From contig JAFGHU010000198.1 of NCBI GenBank assembly GCA_016929955.1, positions 1 through 33,809 on the forward strand: 33,809 nt of DNA. Direction: 5' to 3'. Source of the DNA: Bacteroidales bacterium (GTDB taxonomy: Bacteria; Bacteroidota; Bacteroidia; Bacteroidales; UBA12170). Shown here one piece after another: positions 17,741-25,972 of the stretch (its first letter is position 1; each line of letters begins with the position of its first letter). The position numbers and the translations under genes were made by a program. The notes under the pieces are model-generated. The model was not told the origin of the DNA, ran no database searches, and saw only the letters and a program-made list of their open reading frames with translations.

Positions 17741-18208
17741 TTACATCTCATCGTCGTTGGGGACATTCCCCATTACGTCTTCAGCAAGTGAACCAAAGTC
17801 AATTGACGGATCGTTTAGAACTTGTTCGTAGAGGTCTTTATTCCATATCTCGATTCGGTTAACCGAAGAAGCTAAAACAATCTCTCTTTTGATGTCGCTA
17901 AACTTGACCAAATCTTTCGGAACCAGAATTCGGCCTGCACTGTCAATTTCCAAAGTTCGAACTCCGGCCATAAACATGCGGATGAAATCGACGTTTTTCT
18001 TAACAAAACGATTGAGCTTGTTTACGCCTGCTATTTCTTGATTCCATTCGCTCATTGGGTAGAGTTCCAAACATTTTTGGAAAACACTTCTTTTGATAAT
18101 AAACCCCTCGTTTATAATTGGTTGCAGCTGCTTTTTGAGTCCTGCCGGTAGCATTAATCGACCCTTTGCATCTACTTTACATTCGTATGTCCCAATTAGG
18201 TTTATCAT
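17741..18208 (-). CDS. mraZ: Transcriptional regulator MraZ
   Basis: MraZ is a DNA-binding protein of the AbrB/SpoVT fold that forms ring oligomers and binds direct repeats in front of its own operon. The 155 residues contain two related halves. The first has GTYECKVDAKGRLMLPAGLKK (about 7-27) and the second has EIDSAGRILVPKDLVKF, both with the DxxGRxxxP signature. The acidic tail ends DVMGNVPNDDEM. The gene opens the dcw cluster. Between 40 and 66 nt upstream are three TGGTA repeats at 10-bp period, fitting autoregulation. Confidence 0.97.
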   Translation of the reverse strand: MINLIGTYECKVDAKGRLMLPAGLKKQLQPIINEGFIIKRSVFQKCLELYPMSEWNQEIAGVNKLNRFVKKNVDFIRMFMAGVRTLEIDSAGRILVPKDLVKFSDIKREIVLASSVNRIEIWNKDLYEQVLNDPSIDFGSLAEDVMGNVPNDDEM

Positions 18209-18229
18209 CTAATACTTGCTATTTGAGTG

Positions 18230-18237
18230 TAAAAATA
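18230..18237 (-). promoter_or_regulatory. Possible mraZ promoter -7 element
   Basis: On the - strand TATTTTTA differs from the Bacteroidota -7 consensus TAnnTTTG only at the last base and lies 21 nt before the mraZ ATG. The MraZ-box repeats occupy about -10 to -37 relative to it, where the -33 element would be. No exact match exists in this intergenic region on the - strand. Confidence 0.35.
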
Positions 18238-18247
18238 CGCTTATATT

Positions 18248-18274
18248 TACCACTTTTTACCACTTTTTACCACA
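18248..18274 (-). promoter_or_regulatory. Three-copy MraZ-box array upstream of mraZ
   Basis: On the - strand the sequence reads TGGTA-AAAAG-TGGTA-AAAAG-TGGTA, that is, three 5-nt boxes with two identical 5-nt spacers, an exact 10-bp period. Published MraZ operators have this architecture: TGGGN repeats spaced by 5 nt in E. coli and AAAGTG-type repeats in Mycoplasma. The array also contains AAAGTGG. It lies 40-66 nt before the mraZ start, over the presumed promoter, consistent with repression by MraZ. The boxes have TGGT where E. coli has TGGG. Confidence 0.8.
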
Positions 18275-18318
18275 TTGTTAATAAAAAGTTACATTGTTCA
18301 TCAAAAAAAATAAATAGT

Positions 18319-18336
18319 TATGGTATAAAAACCATA
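18319..18336. repeat. Short inverted repeat in mraZ-acyltransferase spacer
   Basis: TATGGT and ACCATA (6 bp) flank a 6-nt ATAAAA spacer in the divergent intergenic region. It could be a regulator site for either flanking operon. At this size in AT-rich DNA it could also be chance. Confidence 0.25.
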
Positions 18337-18448
18337 TAATCAGGCATTTAATGGTTATAATTTTGATCGTGCAGTGGTGGAGCTGTTTATAACTTATAAA
18401 AGAAGCTCCTAAATCATGAAGTGTATAGGCTTTTAGTAAATTATTATT

Positions 18449-18456
18449 TAATTTTG
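18449..18456 (+). promoter_or_regulatory. Probable promoter -7 element for the acyltransferase operon
   Basis: TAATTTTG matches TAnnTTTG exactly, 20 nt before the ATG at 18477. A second identical TAATTTTG lies at 18358-18365 and could be an alternative, more distal promoter. No TTG at -33 spacing is obvious for the proximal one. Confidence 0.45.
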
Positions 18457-18476
18457 AGCACCATTACAAGCGATTT

Positions 18477-19304
18477 ATGATGAGCAAGAAAAAAGAAATT
18501 TCAGGTTTTATTGATGTTGAAAAAATCATTGCCTCTAAGAGCAAGGAAGCGCTTAAATACACTCCCCGATTTATACTATCTTATTTAAAACGCATTGTCC
18601 ATCAGGATTATATCAATAATTTTCTGGAGATTCATAAAGATAAATTCGGTCTGGATTTTGTAAAAGCTGTGCTTGATGAATTTCAAGTCAGGGTTCATGT
18701 TCAAGGCATAGAAAATATAAATCCAACAAAAAAATATATTGTTGCTGCAACTCATCCGATAGGGAGTTTGGATGGTTTGGCTTTAATGCATGAAATTGGG
18801 AAAATAAGAAAGGATATTATCTTTCCGGTTAATGATTTATTGATGAATTTACCGAATTTGCAATCGCTTTTTATTCCTGTAAATAAGCATGGTAGCAATG
18901 TGGAAAATGCGCGAATTATAGATAAAGCTTTTGCTTCGAATGTGATTATGCTTTATTTTCCAGCCGGATTGGTTTCGCGCCGTAAAAAAGGAATTATTAA
19001 AGATTTGGAGTGGAAAAAAACATTTATCCGCAAATCACGCGATTACCAACGGGATGTAATACCCACCTATATTGAAGGTATAAATAGCTCGTTTTTTTAC
19101 ACATTGGCCAATTGGCGAGCACGATTGGGTATAAAAATGAATTTGGAAATGCTTTATCTGGCCGATGAAATGTTTAAGCAATTTGGTAAGGAAATAAAAA
19201 TTATTTTTGGCAAACCAATTCCGTATCAAACATTCGATCGGTCGAAAAAGGATTTGGCGTGGGCTAGTGAAGTTAAAAAGCAAGTCTATGCCTTACGTGA
19301 TTAA
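18477..19304 (+). CDS. PlsC-like O-acyltransferase (GlsA/OlsF-N type)
   Basis: This is a 275-residue lysophospholipid-acyltransferase-fold protein, probably peripheral on the inner membrane. The catalytic motif is THPIGSLD, with His93 and Asp99 spaced HX5D instead of the usual HX4D of PlsC, a spacing I associate with the haemolysin/aminolipid subgroup. The second family motif is FPAG (161-164) followed by VSRRKKG. The protein runs into an OlsB/GlsB-type N-acyltransferase 26 nt downstream. In Bacteroides the glsA/glsB pair makes glycine lipids, and in Flavobacterium and Serratia the fused OlsF makes ornithine lipids. This protein would correspond to the half that adds the second, ester-linked acyl chain. 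The family is clear; the amino-acid substrate is unknown. A second ATG directly follows the first (MMSKK). Confidence 0.85.
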   Translation: MMSKKKEISGFIDVEKIIASKSKEALKYTPRFILSYLKRIVHQDYINNFLEIHKDKFGLDFVKAVLDEFQVRVHVQGIENINPTKKYIVAATHPIGSLDGLALMHEIGKIRKDIIFPVNDLLMNLPNLQSLFIPVNKHGSNVENARIIDKAFASNVIMLYFPAGLVSRRKKGIIKDLEWKKTFIRKSRDYQRDVIPTYIEGINSSFFYTLANWRARLGIKMNLEMLYLADEMFKQFGKEIKIIFGKPIPYQTFDRSKKDLAWASEVKKQVYALRD

Positions 19305-19330
19305 GGTTTTAAATGAAAGGAGAAAACGCC

Positions 19331-20320
19331 ATGCAAAATATTATACCAAAGGTTAGTCGAGCACTTCTTGATAAAGAATTGACTAAAGATATTTTTTTTA
19401 CGGATACCAACAACGGTGGAAACGAGTTGTACATTTTTAATGCGCACCAGCGCCCCAATCTTATGCGCGAAGTTGCGCGATTGCGCGAAATTACTTTTCG
19501 TGAAGCTGGTGGAGGAACAGGCAAGGAAATGGATATCGACAGCTATGATACTTCCGAAAATCCTTTTGAACAATTGATTGTATGGAATCCAACCGATAAG
19601 GAAATTGTTGGTGGCTATCGTTTTATTTGCGGAAATAAAATCCCTGTGCTTGATGGGATGGTAAAAACCCCAACTACTCAACTTTTTGAATTTTCTCCCA
19701 AATTCATCAAGGATTATCTTCCAAAATCTATTGAGCTGGGCAGATCTTTTGTTCAACCCAGTTATCAACCAACCTATAACCTTAGAAAAGGAATGTATTC
19801 CTTAGATAATTTATGGGATGGTTTGGGTGCTTTGTCGGTTGAACATCCGGAAATAAAATACCTCTATGGTAAAATGACGATGTATACGGATTACGATGCT
19901 TATGCACGCGATGTTTTACTCTATTTTTTACGGAATTTTTTCCCCGATCCCCAGCGTTTGGTTTTTCCACGCGAAGCGATTACACCTAAATATCCGGATC
20001 AGGAATTTGAACACCTATTTACAGGAACCACTTTTGAAGAAAACTACAAGATATTAGTTAGAATCATACGTAAAAACAAAGAAAATATTCCTCCTTTAAT
20101 CAATGCGTATATGAATCTTTCTTCAAGTATGTTGATTTTCGGCACATCTGTTAACGATCATTTTGGTGGCGTAGAAGAAACGGGAATGCTTATTACTATT
20201 GATGATATTTACGAGAAGAAAAAGAATCGCTATTTTCATACGTATATCCAAAAAATTCAAAAAATCCAGAAAAATATAAAATCGTTTAGGAATCATAGGA
20301 ATGATCGTAAAAACAGCTAA
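19331..20320 (+). CDS. OlsB/GlsB-like N-acyltransferase
   Basis: This 329-residue GNAT-fold acyltransferase of the haemolysin/OlsB group would transfer a 3-hydroxyacyl chain from acyl-ACP to the amino group of an amino acid, the first step of glycine or ornithine lipid synthesis. Family features are AHQRPNLMREVARLREITFR, the glycine-rich FREAGGGTGKEMDID and the late IELGRSFVQPSYQP. I start it at ATG 19331, which is preceded by AAAGGAG at good distance and gives MQNIIPKVSRALLDKELT, a natural N-terminus. The ORF track start at 19313 adds six residues. The paired O-acyltransferase lies upstream, in the same order as the two halves of fused OlsF. The 3' end overlaps engB by 20 nt. Confidence 0.87.
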   Translation: MQNIIPKVSRALLDKELTKDIFFTDTNNGGNELYIFNAHQRPNLMREVARLREITFREAGGGTGKEMDIDSYDTSENPFEQLIVWNPTDKEIVGGYRFICGNKIPVLDGMVKTPTTQLFEFSPKFIKDYLPKSIELGRSFVQPSYQPTYNLRKGMYSLDNLWDGLGALSVEHPEIKYLYGKMTMYTDYDAYARDVLLYFLRNFFPDPQRLVFPREAITPKYPDQEFEHLFTGTTFEENYKILVRIIRKNKENIPPLINAYMNLSSSMLIFGTSVNDHFGGVEETGMLITIDDIYEKKKNRYFHTYIQKIQKIQKNIKSFRNHRNDRKNS

Positions 20321-20912
20321 ATTTTTAGTCAGTAATAATTATTATCAGAATTGTCCAAAACCAGATAAACCTGAATACGCTTTTATTGGGCGCTCCAATG
20401 TGGGCAAATCTTCTTTGATTAATAAGATTGTGGGCATTCAAGGATTGGCAAAAACATCGGGCAAGCCTGGTAAAACGCAATTAATCAATCATTTCTATAT
20501 TAATGAGGAATGGTATTTAGTTGATTTGCCCGGCTATGGCTACGCCAGTATTCCCTTAAAAATTAAAGCGAAATGGGAAACCATGATCAGTGGCTACTTG
20601 CAAACCCGTAAAAACTTACTTACCACTTTTGTGCTTATCGATGTTCGCCATTCGCCTCAGAAAATTGATATCGATTTTATCGAAAATTTAGCTGAGCATC
20701 AAATTCCTTTGGCTTTAATTTTTACGAAAGCAGATAAACTCACACCGAGAAAGTTAAAAGAAAACCTGAAGGCTTATCAAAATTATTTGCATGAAAGTTG
20801 GGACGAGCTTCCTCCCGTTTTTGTCACTTCTTCTGAAACAGGCCTTGGTGCTGAGCAAGTGCTCGATTATATTGAAAATGCCAATAAGGTGTTTGTTAGC
20901 TCGCCCAATTAG
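20301..20912 (+). CDS. engB: Ribosome-biogenesis GTPase EngB (YihA/YsxC)
   Basis: EngB is a small Era/Obg-type GTPase needed for late assembly of the large ribosomal subunit and often essential. The 203 residues show G1 GRSNVGKS (30-37), a switch region with the conserved SGKPGKTQ, G3 DLPGYG (75-80), G4 TKAD (142-145) and G5 TSSETG. The length is typical. The ATG lies inside the last codons of the N-acyltransferase gene (20-nt overlap), so the two are probably transcribed and translated together. This is a convenience coupling with no obvious functional link. Confidence 0.97.
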   Translation: MIVKTAKFLVSNNYYQNCPKPDKPEYAFIGRSNVGKSSLINKIVGIQGLAKTSGKPGKTQLINHFYINEEWYLVDLPGYGYASIPLKIKAKWETMISGYLQTRKNLLTTFVLIDVRHSPQKIDIDFIENLAEHQIPLALIFTKADKLTPRKLKENLKAYQNYLHESWDELPPVFVTSSETGLGAEQVLDYIENANKVFVSSPN

Positions 20913-20976
20913 CACTTTTCGTTATCGCCTTAGCATCATTTTTTTGCATTCTACTACCAAATGAATATATAATTTA

Positions 20977-20984
20977 TATATTTG
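20977..20984 (+). promoter_or_regulatory. Candidate promoter -7 element for the GNAT gene
   Basis: TATATTTG matches TAnnTTTG in the 179-nt gap after engB. It lies 107 nt before the ATG at 21092, giving a long leader. No TTG is visible at the expected -33 distance, and the surroundings are very AT-rich, so chance is a real possibility. Confidence 0.35.
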
Positions 20985-21091
20985 AGCTGCTTTAAATTAA
21001 TCAAATCAATTAAATATCGGGTTTATATCGCTTTTATACAGGTGTTTAAAATTCGAATTGCCGGTTTTTTTTAATAGCTTAGAACAGATAT

Positions 21092-22216
21092 ATGCCAAAC
21101 ACCGTTATTCGAACAGTTAGCAGCAAGAAGGATTTAAATGCATTTATTCACTTGCCTTTCCGTATTCATAAAAACCACCCCAATTGGTTGCCTCCTTTAA
21201 TAGCAGACGAAAAAAAAGTTTTTGACGCGAAGAAAAACGCTTCATTTGCGCATTGCGATACAATTTTGCTCATAGCTGAACGAGATGGACTTGTGGTTGG
21301 ACGCATTATGGGAATCATAAATCCAACCTATAATGAGGTGCATAAAGAGAAAAACGCCCGTTTTTTTGCTATGGAAACCTACGACGATCCTCGTATTTTT
21401 GATATGCTTTTAAAGGCTATCGAGCGATGGGCCATCGATAAGGGAATGGAAAATTTAGTTGGGCCCATTGGTTTTTCGGATAAAGATCCACAGGGTTTTT
21501 TGTATAGCGGTTTTGAAGATCCTGTATCCATTATCGTTACAAATCCTAGTTTCGCATATATGATTAATCATATGGAGCGCAACAAGTATGCAAAGAGTAT
21601 TGATTTGGTACAATACCGTGCTAAGGTTCCTGAATCTATTTCTCCAATTTATGAAACAATGTTTCAGCGGGTTACCAATGCGGGATATCAGATTTTGGAA
21701 TTTACAAATACAAAAGCAATAAGGCCTTATATACCACCAGTTTTTGCGCTTTTAAATAAAACCTATACCGAAATCTACGGATTTGCTCCTTTAGACGATA
21801 AAGAAATTACAGAGTTTGCCGAGCGGTTTTTGCCCTTTTTAGATGCTCGCTTTATAAAAATTGTAATCGATCAACAGAAAAATGTAGTGGCTTTTTTAGT
21901 GGCTATGCCCGATATTAGCAAAGGAATGCGCAAAGCCGAAGGCAAATTATTTCCTTTTGGTTTTATGCACATCTTGCGCTCAGGTAAAAAAACCAAACAG
22001 CTAAATTTGCTTCTGGGAAGTGTAGAAGAAAGCTTAAGGATAAAGGGCATCGTTTCGCTTTTGGCGGTTAAAGTCATCGAATCGGCTCAAAAAGCTAAAA
22101 TGGAATTATTTGATAGTCATTTGATTATGGAGGACAATGCCAAAATGAGAGCCATGTATGAACGTTTTGATGCTAAAGTATATAAGACCTATAGAATATT
22201 TCAAAAAGCACTATAA
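21092..22216 (+). CDS. GNAT-like protein of the YghO type
   Basis: This 374-residue cytoplasmic protein has a GNAT-like acyltransferase fold and uncertain function. The N-terminal part (LPFRIHKNHPNWLPPLIADE, FAHCDTILLIAERDGLVVGR) and the central GPIGFSDKDPQGFLYSGFED resemble the YghO-like family, whose substrate is not known to me. The C-terminal half carries a second GNAT-like segment (VVAFLVAMPDIS, GSVEESLRIKGIVSL, DNAKMRAMYERFDAKVYKTYRIF), where the last part is the usual position of the closing beta-strands. No membrane segment or signal peptide is present. It stands between engB and the gamma-glutamyltransferase with its own leader and shows no clear operon link. Confidence 0.7.
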   Translation: MPNTVIRTVSSKKDLNAFIHLPFRIHKNHPNWLPPLIADEKKVFDAKKNASFAHCDTILLIAERDGLVVGRIMGIINPTYNEVHKEKNARFFAMETYDDPRIFDMLLKAIERWAIDKGMENLVGPIGFSDKDPQGFLYSGFEDPVSIIVTNPSFAYMINHMERNKYAKSIDLVQYRAKVPESISPIYETMFQRVTNAGYQILEFTNTKAIRPYIPPVFALLNKTYTEIYGFAPLDDKEITEFAERFLPFLDARFIKIVIDQQKNVVAFLVAMPDISKGMRKAEGKLFPFGFMHILRSGKKTKQLNLLLGSVEESLRIKGIVSLLAVKVIESAQKAKMELFDSHLIMEDNAKMRAMYERFDAKVYKTYRIFQKAL

Positions 22217-22246
22217 AAGATTAGTTTAAATAAAAAACCAAACACA

Positions 22247-23932
22247 ATGAAAAAACAAACCATTATTACTTTTAGTTTACTTTTCGCTTTTATTATCGGA
22301 CAAGCGCAAGATCGGATTACCGGAAATCAATTTGCCACACGTTCTGAAGTGATATCTCAGCATGGTATGGCGGCTACCAGTCAGCCTTTGGCTACGCAAG
22401 CGGCTTTAGATATTTTAAAAGCCGGTGGAAATGCTATGGATGCTGCTATTGCTGCTAATGCCGTTTTAGGATTGGTTGAGCCTACCGGCAATGGAATGGG
22501 AGGCGATTTATTTGCCATTATTTGGGATGCTAAAACTCAAAAACTTTACGGTTTAAATGCAAGCGGACGTTCGCCTTACGATTTAACGCTCGACTATTTT
22601 CTCGAAAACAACTACAAAAAAATACCTTCTCACGGTCCACTGCCTGTTTCTGTTCCGGGAGCTGTGGATGGATGGTTCGAAATAAATAAAAAGTTTGGCT
22701 CGATGAAGATGAAGGACATTCTTCAACCGGCGATAAATTATGCAAATAACGGTTTTCCGGTAAGCGAATTAATTGCCTATTATTGGAATGGTTCTAGGTC
22801 TTTGCAACGTTTCCCGGGTTTTAAAGAAACATTTATGCCGAATGGAAAAGCGCCAGCTAAAGGAGAGATTTTTAAAAATCCACGTTTAGCCAAAACTTTT
22901 GAGTTGATTGCCAAAGGAGGTAGAGATGTTTTTTATAAAGGAGAGATTGCAGAAAAAATTGTAGAATACGTGAGAGAGCAAGGCGGATTTTTAAGCATGC
23001 GCGATTTTATCGATCATCATTCTGATTGGGTTGAACCCCTAAGTGTAAATTATAGAGGTTACGATGTATGGGAATTACCTCCAAACGGACAAGGAACGGC
23101 AGCTTTGCAGATGTTAAACATACTCGAAAATTACGATATTGCATCGATGGGTTTTGGCTCGCCGGAATATATGCATGTGTTTATTGAAGCTAAAAAACTG
23201 GCTTTTGAAGATCGTGCAAAATATTATTCGGATATGGATTTTAACAAACTTCCTATCGAAGAATTAATTGCTAAAGATTATGCAAAAGAGCGTGCTGCCT
23301 TAATCAAAGATAGAGCTGCTCGCTCTTATCCTGCCGGCGAATTGGAAATGGGAAATACCATTTATTTAACCGTCGCAGATAAAGAAGGAAATATGGTATC
23401 CTTAATTCAGAGCAACTACAGAGGAATGGGATCCGGAATGACTCCCGGTGATTTGGGTTTCATCTTGCAAGATCGTGGCGAACTTTTTAGCTTAGATAAA
23501 AACCATATGAATGTGTATGAACCACATAAACGTCCTTTTCACACCATTATTCCGGCATTTATTACTAAAGATGGCAAGCCTTTCGTTAGCTTTGGTTTAA
23601 TGGGAGGAGCCATGCAGCCTCAAGGTCATGCGCAAATTGTGGTTAATCTCATCGATTTTGGTATGAATTTACAAGTTGCCGGCGATGCACCTCGAATTCG
23701 TCACGACGGTTCGTCTCAACCTACCGGCGAAGTTATGACCGATGGTGGTATTGTGAATCTGGAATCCGGTTTTAGTTTCGAAACCATTAATGAATTAATG
23801 AGTCGAGGGCATAAAATCCAATTCTCTAAAGGAGGATATGGTGGATATCAAGCCATTATGTGGGACGATATAAATAAGGTCTATTATGGTGCTTCAGAAT
23901 CAAGAAAAGATGGCCAGGCGGCTGGGTATTGA
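22247..23932 (+). CDS. ggt: Gamma-glutamyltransferase
   Basis: This is an Ntn-hydrolase of the gamma-glutamyltranspeptidase family that cleaves gamma-glutamyl bonds of glutathione and related compounds in the periplasm. The 561 residues begin with a signal peptide (KKQTIITFSLLFAFIIGQAQ). The N-terminal domain shows GGNAMDAAIAANAVLGLVEP and GNGMGGDLFAI. The autoprocessing site is in GNTIYLTVAD, with Thr371 as the predicted nucleophile that becomes the N-terminus of the small subunit. The usual TTH is TIY here. The C-terminal end has FHTIIPAFI, SFGLMGGAMQPQGHAQ and YYGASESRKDGQAAGY. The physiological substrate may differ from glutathione, since the pocket motif after the nucleophile departs from the E. 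coli sequence. It lies 30 nt after the GNAT gene. Confidence 0.92.
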   Translation: MKKQTIITFSLLFAFIIGQAQDRITGNQFATRSEVISQHGMAATSQPLATQAALDILKAGGNAMDAAIAANAVLGLVEPTGNGMGGDLFAIIWDAKTQKLYGLNASGRSPYDLTLDYFLENNYKKIPSHGPLPVSVPGAVDGWFEINKKFGSMKMKDILQPAINYANNGFPVSELIAYYWNGSRSLQRFPGFKETFMPNGKAPAKGEIFKNPRLAKTFELIAKGGRDVFYKGEIAEKIVEYVREQGGFLSMRDFIDHHSDWVEPLSVNYRGYDVWELPPNGQGTAALQMLNILENYDIASMGFGSPEYMHVFIEAKKLAFEDRAKYYSDMDFNKLPIEELIAKDYAKERAALIKDRAARSYPAGELEMGNTIYLTVADKEGNMVSLIQSNYRGMGSGMTPGDLGFILQDRGELFSLDKNHMNVYEPHKRPFHTIIPAFITKDGKPFVSFGLMGGAMQPQGHAQIVVNLIDFGMNLQVAGDAPRIRHDGSSQPTGEVMTDGGIVNLESGFSFETINELMSRGHKIQFSKGGYGGYQAIMWDDINKVYYGASESRKDGQAAGY

Positions 23933-23994
23933 TTCTAAAGAATTACTAATCAGATATTAACAGTAACTGTTTGTAAGTTTTATTGCCTGAAAGC

Positions 23995-24023
23995 TTTGTC
24001 AATAAAGCAAATCCTTATTTTTG
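23995..24023 (+). promoter_or_regulatory. Probable parE promoter
   Basis: TTTG at 23995-23998 and TATTTTTG at 24016-24023 are separated by 17 nt, matching the Bacteroidota sigma promoter (TTTG, spacer, TAnnTTTG). The ATG lies 15 nt after the -7 element, giving a very short leader. Confidence 0.6.
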
Positions 24024-24038
24024 TAAAAAATTTGATAA

Positions 24039-25883
24039 ATGGCAGAGAGCTATAATGATGCGAGTGTAAAATCGCTGGATTGGAAAGAACATATCCGCTT
24101 AAGACCCGGAATGTACATTGGGAAGCTAGGTGACGGTGCCGCTCATGACGATGGTATTTATGTATTAATTAAAGAGATTATCGACAATTCTATTGATGAG
24201 TTTGTTATGGGCAATGGCAAACGTATCGATGTGGAAATAATTGATCGTCAGGTAAGTATTAGAGATTATGGGCGTGGAATTCCTCTGGGAATGGTAAACG
24301 CTTGTGTATCGAAAATGAATACAGGGGCGAAATACGATTCCAAAGTGTTTAAAAAAGCAGTGGGACTGAATGGGGTTGGAACCAAAGCCGTAAATGCACT
24401 TTCTTCTTCGTTTACGGTGCAGTCGATCAGAGAAGGAAAATCAAAACGTTCTGTTTTTGAAAGAGGTGAACTTGTTAGCGATGGCAAAATAGAAACTTCT
24501 GATGAAAAAGACGGAACAATTGTAACGTTTATTCCGGATACCGATTTGTTTGGTAATTATCACTTTATAAGTGATTATATCGAGAAAATGCTCTGGAATT
24601 ACGCCTATTTGAATAATGGCCTGGTCATTCATTTTAATGGTGAAAAAATAGTGGCAAAAAATGGTTTATTCGATCTGTTGGAAAATCAAATCGACGGTAA
24701 AATTTGCTATCCTATTGTTCATCTAAAGCAAGATGAGTTTGAATTTGCTTTTACACACACCAAACAATATGGCGAAGAATATTATTCCTTTGTTAATGGT
24801 CAGCATACTACCCAGGGAGGTACACATTTAAGTGCATTTCGCGAAGCTGTAGTTAAAACAATTCGCGAGTTTTACAATAAAAATTTCGAACCTTCAGATG
24901 TTCGTTCTTCTATTGCAGCTGCTTTAAGCATTAAAATTCAGGAACCTATTTTCGAATCACAAACAAAAACAAAATTGGGTTCCCAGCATATTGAGGCAGA
25001 CGGAATGAGCGTTCGGAATTATGTTGGTGATATTGTAAAAAATAACCTCGATAATTTTTTACACCGAAATCCGGATATAGCAGAAACCTTATTGCAAAAA
25101 ATTCTGATGAATCAGAAAGAGCGTAAAGAAATGGCCGGCATCAAAAAATTGGTTCGCGATAGCGCCAAAAAAGTCAGCTTGCATAACAAAAAATTGCGCG
25201 ATTGTAAGGTTCATTTAAATAGTAAACACGAGCAAAATTTAGAAACCACTCTCTTTATAACCGAGGGAGATTCGGCCAGTGGCTCTATTACTAAATCGCG
25301 TAATGTAACTACACAAGCAGTTTTTAGCCTAAAAGGTAAACCGCTGAATAGCTTTGGATTAAGTAAGAAAATTGTCTATCAAAACGAAGAGTTTAATTTG
25401 TTGCAGTCGGCTTTAAATATCGATGAAGACATGGATAATCTTCGGTATAATAATATTGTAATTGCAACCGATGCCGACGTGGATGGTATGCATATTCGCT
25501 TATTGTTGCTTACTTTCTTTTTGCAGTTTTATCCCGATCTGATCAAACGTGGTCATCTTTATATTTTGCAAACACCATTATTCCGCGTGCGAAACAAGAA
25601 AAAAACGATCTATTGTTATTCGCCTGAAGAAAAGCAAAAAGCACTTCAGAAACTGGGCGCAAATCCTGAAATTACACGATTTAAAGGTTTAGGCGAAATT
25701 TCGCCCGACGAGTTTAAATATTTTATTGGCTCTGATATGCGTTTAGACCCCGTTATTTTAAGAAAAGACTCTGCAATTAGCGATATGCTTGAGTTTTATA
25801 TGGGTAAAAACACACTCGACCGACAAAATTTTATCATCGATAATCTTCGACAAGAAGATGATTTGTCTGCAGAAGCAAGCTAA
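24039..25883 (+). CDS. parE: DNA topoisomerase IV subunit B (ParE)
   Basis: ParE is the ATPase/TOPRIM subunit of the type IIA enzyme that decatenates daughter chromosomes. The 614 residues show the GHKL ATPase elements [33 protein letters not shown] and [13 protein letters not shown]. The transducer has [18 protein letters not shown] has [11 protein letters not shown] (about 405-415) and [17 protein letters not shown], and the end shows [19 protein letters not shown] after DADVDG and the length near 610 point to ParE rather than the roughly 650-residue GyrB. Its partner parC is not in this window, so the subunits are encoded apart or parC lies beyond the edges. Confidence 0.93.
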   Translation: MAESYNDASVKSLDWKEHIRLRPGMYIGKLGDGAAHDDGIYVLIKEIIDNSIDEFVMGNGKRIDVEIIDRQVSIRDYGRGIPLGMVNACVSKMNTGAKYDSKVFKKAVGLNGVGTKAVNALSSSFTVQSIREGKSKRSVFERGELVSDGKIETSDEKDGTIVTFIPDTDLFGNYHFISDYIEKMLWNYAYLNNGLVIHFNGEKIVAKNGLFDLLENQIDGKICYPIVHLKQDEFEFAFTHTKQYGEEYYSFVNGQHTTQGGTHLSAFREAVVKTIREFYNKNFEPSDVRSSIAAALSIKIQEPIFESQTKTKLGSQHIEADGMSVRNYVGDIVKNNLDNFLHRNPDIAETLLQKILMNQKERKEMAGIKKLVRDSAKKVSLHNKKLRDCKVHLNSKHEQNLETTLFITEGDSASGSITKSRNVTTQAVFSLKGKPLNSFGLSKKIVYQNEEFNLLQSALNIDEDMDNLRYNNIVIATDADVDGMHIRLLLLTFFLQFYPDLIKRGHLYILQTPLFRVRNKKKTIYCYSPEEKQKALQKLGANPEITRFKGLGEISPDEFKYFIGSDMRLDPVILRKDSAISDMLEFYMGKNTLDRQNFIIDNLRQEDDLSAEAS

Positions 25884-25908
25884 TCTATATTCAATACAAA
25901 ACCTATGT

Positions 25909-25950
25909 ATAATGTGCTAAGAAGATATCCCAATCGTTTTAGCACATTAT
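25909..25950. repeat. 12-bp inverted repeat between parE and mutS2
   Basis: The arms ATAATGTGCTAA (25909-25920) and TTAGCACATTAT (25939-25950) are perfect complements around an 18-nt spacer. As RNA it would form a 12-bp stem followed by TACTTTATT, a weak terminator for parE. The right arm also overlaps the -33 region of the mutS2 promoter candidate, so an operator role is possible. Confidence 0.55.
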
Positions 25951-25960
25951 TACTTTATTA

Positions 25961-25968
25961 TACCTTTG
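25961..25968 (+). promoter_or_regulatory. Candidate mutS2 promoter -7 element
   Basis: TACCTTTG is an exact TAnnTTTG match only 4 nt before the annotated mutS2 ATG (25973). Transcription would begin at or inside that start codon, implying a leaderless mRNA, a downstream start, or a chance match. Confidence 0.4.
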
Positions 25969-25972
25969 TTTT

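Noticed and set aside
24039-25883. Calling the type IIA topoisomerase B subunit GyrB
   Set aside because: Length near 610 and [10 protein letters not shown] fit Bacteroidota ParE better than the longer GyrB. Absence of parC next door is not decisive.
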